Part shown: in pieces, positions 62,541 to 64,000 of the stretch
Position numbering within the stretch: position 1 is the stretch's first letter
Layout: each line of letters begins with the position of its first letter
Assembly (NCBI RefSeq): GCF_036370855.1
Contig: NC_088098.1
Span: 207,063,336 to 207,127,335 of the forward strand
Length of the DNA stretch: 64,000 bases
Origin: Dromaius novaehollandiae
Lineage: Eukaryota; Chordata; Aves; Casuariiformes; Dromaiidae
Direction of reading: 5' to 3'
The notes under the pieces: model-generated
Database searches by the model: none
What the model saw: only the letters and a program-made list of their open reading frames with translations
What the model was told of the DNA's origin: nothing
Translations under genes and position numbers: made by a program

Positions 62541-62590
62541 AATGCAATAAAAAGGCGCTTCGAGATAACTCCGGTTATCTTATCTCTGGC
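62541..62590 (+). promoter_or_regulatory. GATA-motif cluster next to a TATA-like word
   Basis: AGATAAC (62563-62569), a 4-nt spacer TCCG, and GTTATCT (62574-62580) form a perfect inverted pair of GATA-factor motifs. A third motif, TTATCT, overlaps at 62580-62585. An AATAAAAAGG word (62546-62555) lies just upstream, and the preceding 180 bp (about 62390-62520) are CpG-rich. This could be a GATA-bound promoter or enhancer. No transcript is identified. Confidence 0.35.
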
Positions 62591-64000
62591 GTATGTCTGC
62601 AGAAGGCCAGTACCGGCTCCCTGGGGACAGGGAGCTGGGAGCTGGAAAAAGTGAGCACTCGAGCCTGTGTTATCATCCGCAGGGAGGCAGGGAAGCAGTG
62701 CCGGCGGCTGGCGGAGGCAGGCTTGGAGATGGAGCCGGATCCAGGCATGTGCTAGCAGCTCCACTGTCAAATAGCTCATCGGAGACTATCTCCAGTGCAC
62801 ATGAGATAGAGGCACTGCGAGGCCTGGGTTGGCAGCCTGTTAAAAGCAGACTGTCAGATCGTATTTTTCCTTTTCTGTTTAATTTCTGCTCCTCCTTTAT
62901 TCATTTTCCTGTCTCAGGCTGCCAGAAAGATAAAATGATCAGGACCAGCAGGGTCTGGCCCTGCGCAAGGCAGCTGCGGGCTCTGAGCTCGGTTGGGGGC
63001 CAGGGCCACGAAGACGCATCACCCCCGGTGCTGTGTATTCCCTTGGGCTCTTGCCTCTCTCACCAGTGCTTCACCGGCTGGAGCATCCGGGACCTGCAGA
63101 GCTGCTTCTGTACTAGCAAACTAAAAACGGCCCGGGCACAGGCCAGCGTACCCCTTTTAGAAGCTGTTTAAAGGTTTGCACGCTGTATAGCACAGCTTTG
63201 AACTATGCACAGCTGCTGCTTTTCCAGGCAAGGCCTGGGAAAGAGGCAGGGGACTGAACAGGCCAGGCGCTCTTCCCATAAGCAGCAAGGCTGAGATCGC
63301 CCGGTTTGGAAAGAAGTGTCCAGCCATGTGGCCAGGAGCTGTGCACTGCGGTTTGCCCTCAGCGACGAAGGGAACCCAGGCCCATTTTATCTGTTAGCGC
63401 TGGTGCAGTCCAGGTGGTGAGGCCCAGGAGGAGAGTACGAGACCCAAAATTATTGCAAAAATTAGCATTGCATATTTCATTGTCGGAATGCAAGACAGAC
63501 TGTGGATGTCCCTACTACATTGACAACATGGGCTCAGTTGACTCAACAGTTCTGGTATACCAGTGCAAGTGATACATGAGTGGAAAGCTGCTTAATTTAA
63601 AACGGAAGTTTACCTACCTCTGTCTACATTAGATGGCCAAAGACAGAGTAGTTCTACCTAGATATTAAGCTAAGTCTTGTATCTTTTTATTGACATTGAG
63701 TGCCACTAATTCACCTCCCTACACTTTCAAATTGGACACAAACTCTCTCTTCAAGTCTCATTGAAACATCACTGCAGAGGTGCCAAATTGCAGAACACCT
63801 AATGCATTGTATACCAGGGATGGCCAGTTCTTTTTTTAGTCGCAGTTGAGATAGTCTGTACTTAAAAAGTTAGATATGGCTTTAAATTAAAATATATAAT
63901 TCACTGCTACTATTGCGCATGAAGTTTGAGTGCAGCATGCAGTGCAGGCTCAGACTGCAGGTCAGGTCACCATAACTTAACCTTCACCTGCCCATTCATT
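62591..64000. other. No recognisable gene
   Basis: A 192-codon plus-strand frame at 62593-63171 has no recognisable domain and lies in GC-moderate DNA, so it is more likely chance than coding. The final 600 bp are AT-rich with nothing recognised. Confidence 0.45.

Noticed and set aside
1..64000. CRISPR array, bacterial operon, phage or other organised novel gene system
   Set aside because: No regularly spaced repeats with unique spacers, no ribosome-binding-site-linked genes and no clustered domain-bearing frames; all evidence points to vertebrate non-coding DNA.

Overview
The window looks like nuclear DNA from a bird. The best evidence is the repeats: CR1 retroposons are the only interspersed repeats I can recognise by sequence, apart from one LTR. 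They range from an avian-type copy with a clean TTCTGTGA 3' end to heavily decayed copies of the kind shared with turtles and crocodilians. Dense CpG-rich islets sit in otherwise AT-rich, gene-poor DNA, and there are no SINE/L1 signatures of a mammal and no bacterial gene organisation. The order or species cannot be read from the sequence. I could not assign any open reading frame to a known protein family, so I read the window as intergenic and/or intronic DNA with at most one or two gene edges.

Layout. Positions 1-5000 are GC-rich: a 5'-open reading frame of unknown status (1-1062), a CpG-rich stretch (2640-3300), a long CA-rich tract (3655-4140) and a CpG island with GC boxes on both strands (4100-4640). 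On the minus strand that island contains a well-placed ATG followed 43 nt later by a splice-donor-like GAG|GTAA, the best candidate for a gene start here. From 5 to 9 kb there is single-copy-looking DNA with a short CpG islet (7615-7740). At 9.5-11.5 kb lie two ancient CR1 remnants in opposite orientation. From 11.5 to 24.5 kb nothing protein-coding is recognisable. A canonical TATA box at 24803 followed by about 280 bp of CpG-rich DNA is a second promoter candidate. From 25 to 51 kb the sequence is mostly featureless: a short CR1 tail (28461), an ancient CR1 piece (40130-40445), a tRNA-like pair of Pol III boxes, a diverged 75-bp duplication near 42 kb, a CA microsatellite and a 12-bp minisatellite.

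Positions 51.9-59.3 kb are the most transposon-rich part. They hold a 1.5-kb 5'-truncated CR1 with a degenerate reverse transcriptase (51962-53470), three further minus-strand CR1 pieces of different ages, and a complete solo endogenous-retrovirus LTR of 1181 bp (58120-59300) flanked by an exact 5-bp target duplication GGGAG. The last 4.7 kb include a compact cluster of three GATA motifs at 62563-62585.

I looked for an undescribed gene system, CRISPR-like array or other organised machinery and did not find one. The useful leads are regulatory (the two promoter candidates, the GATA and TCF/LEF motif arrangements, candidate conserved non-coding blocks) and the well-defined solo LTR. All of them need alignment to related genomes or transcript data, which I could not run.
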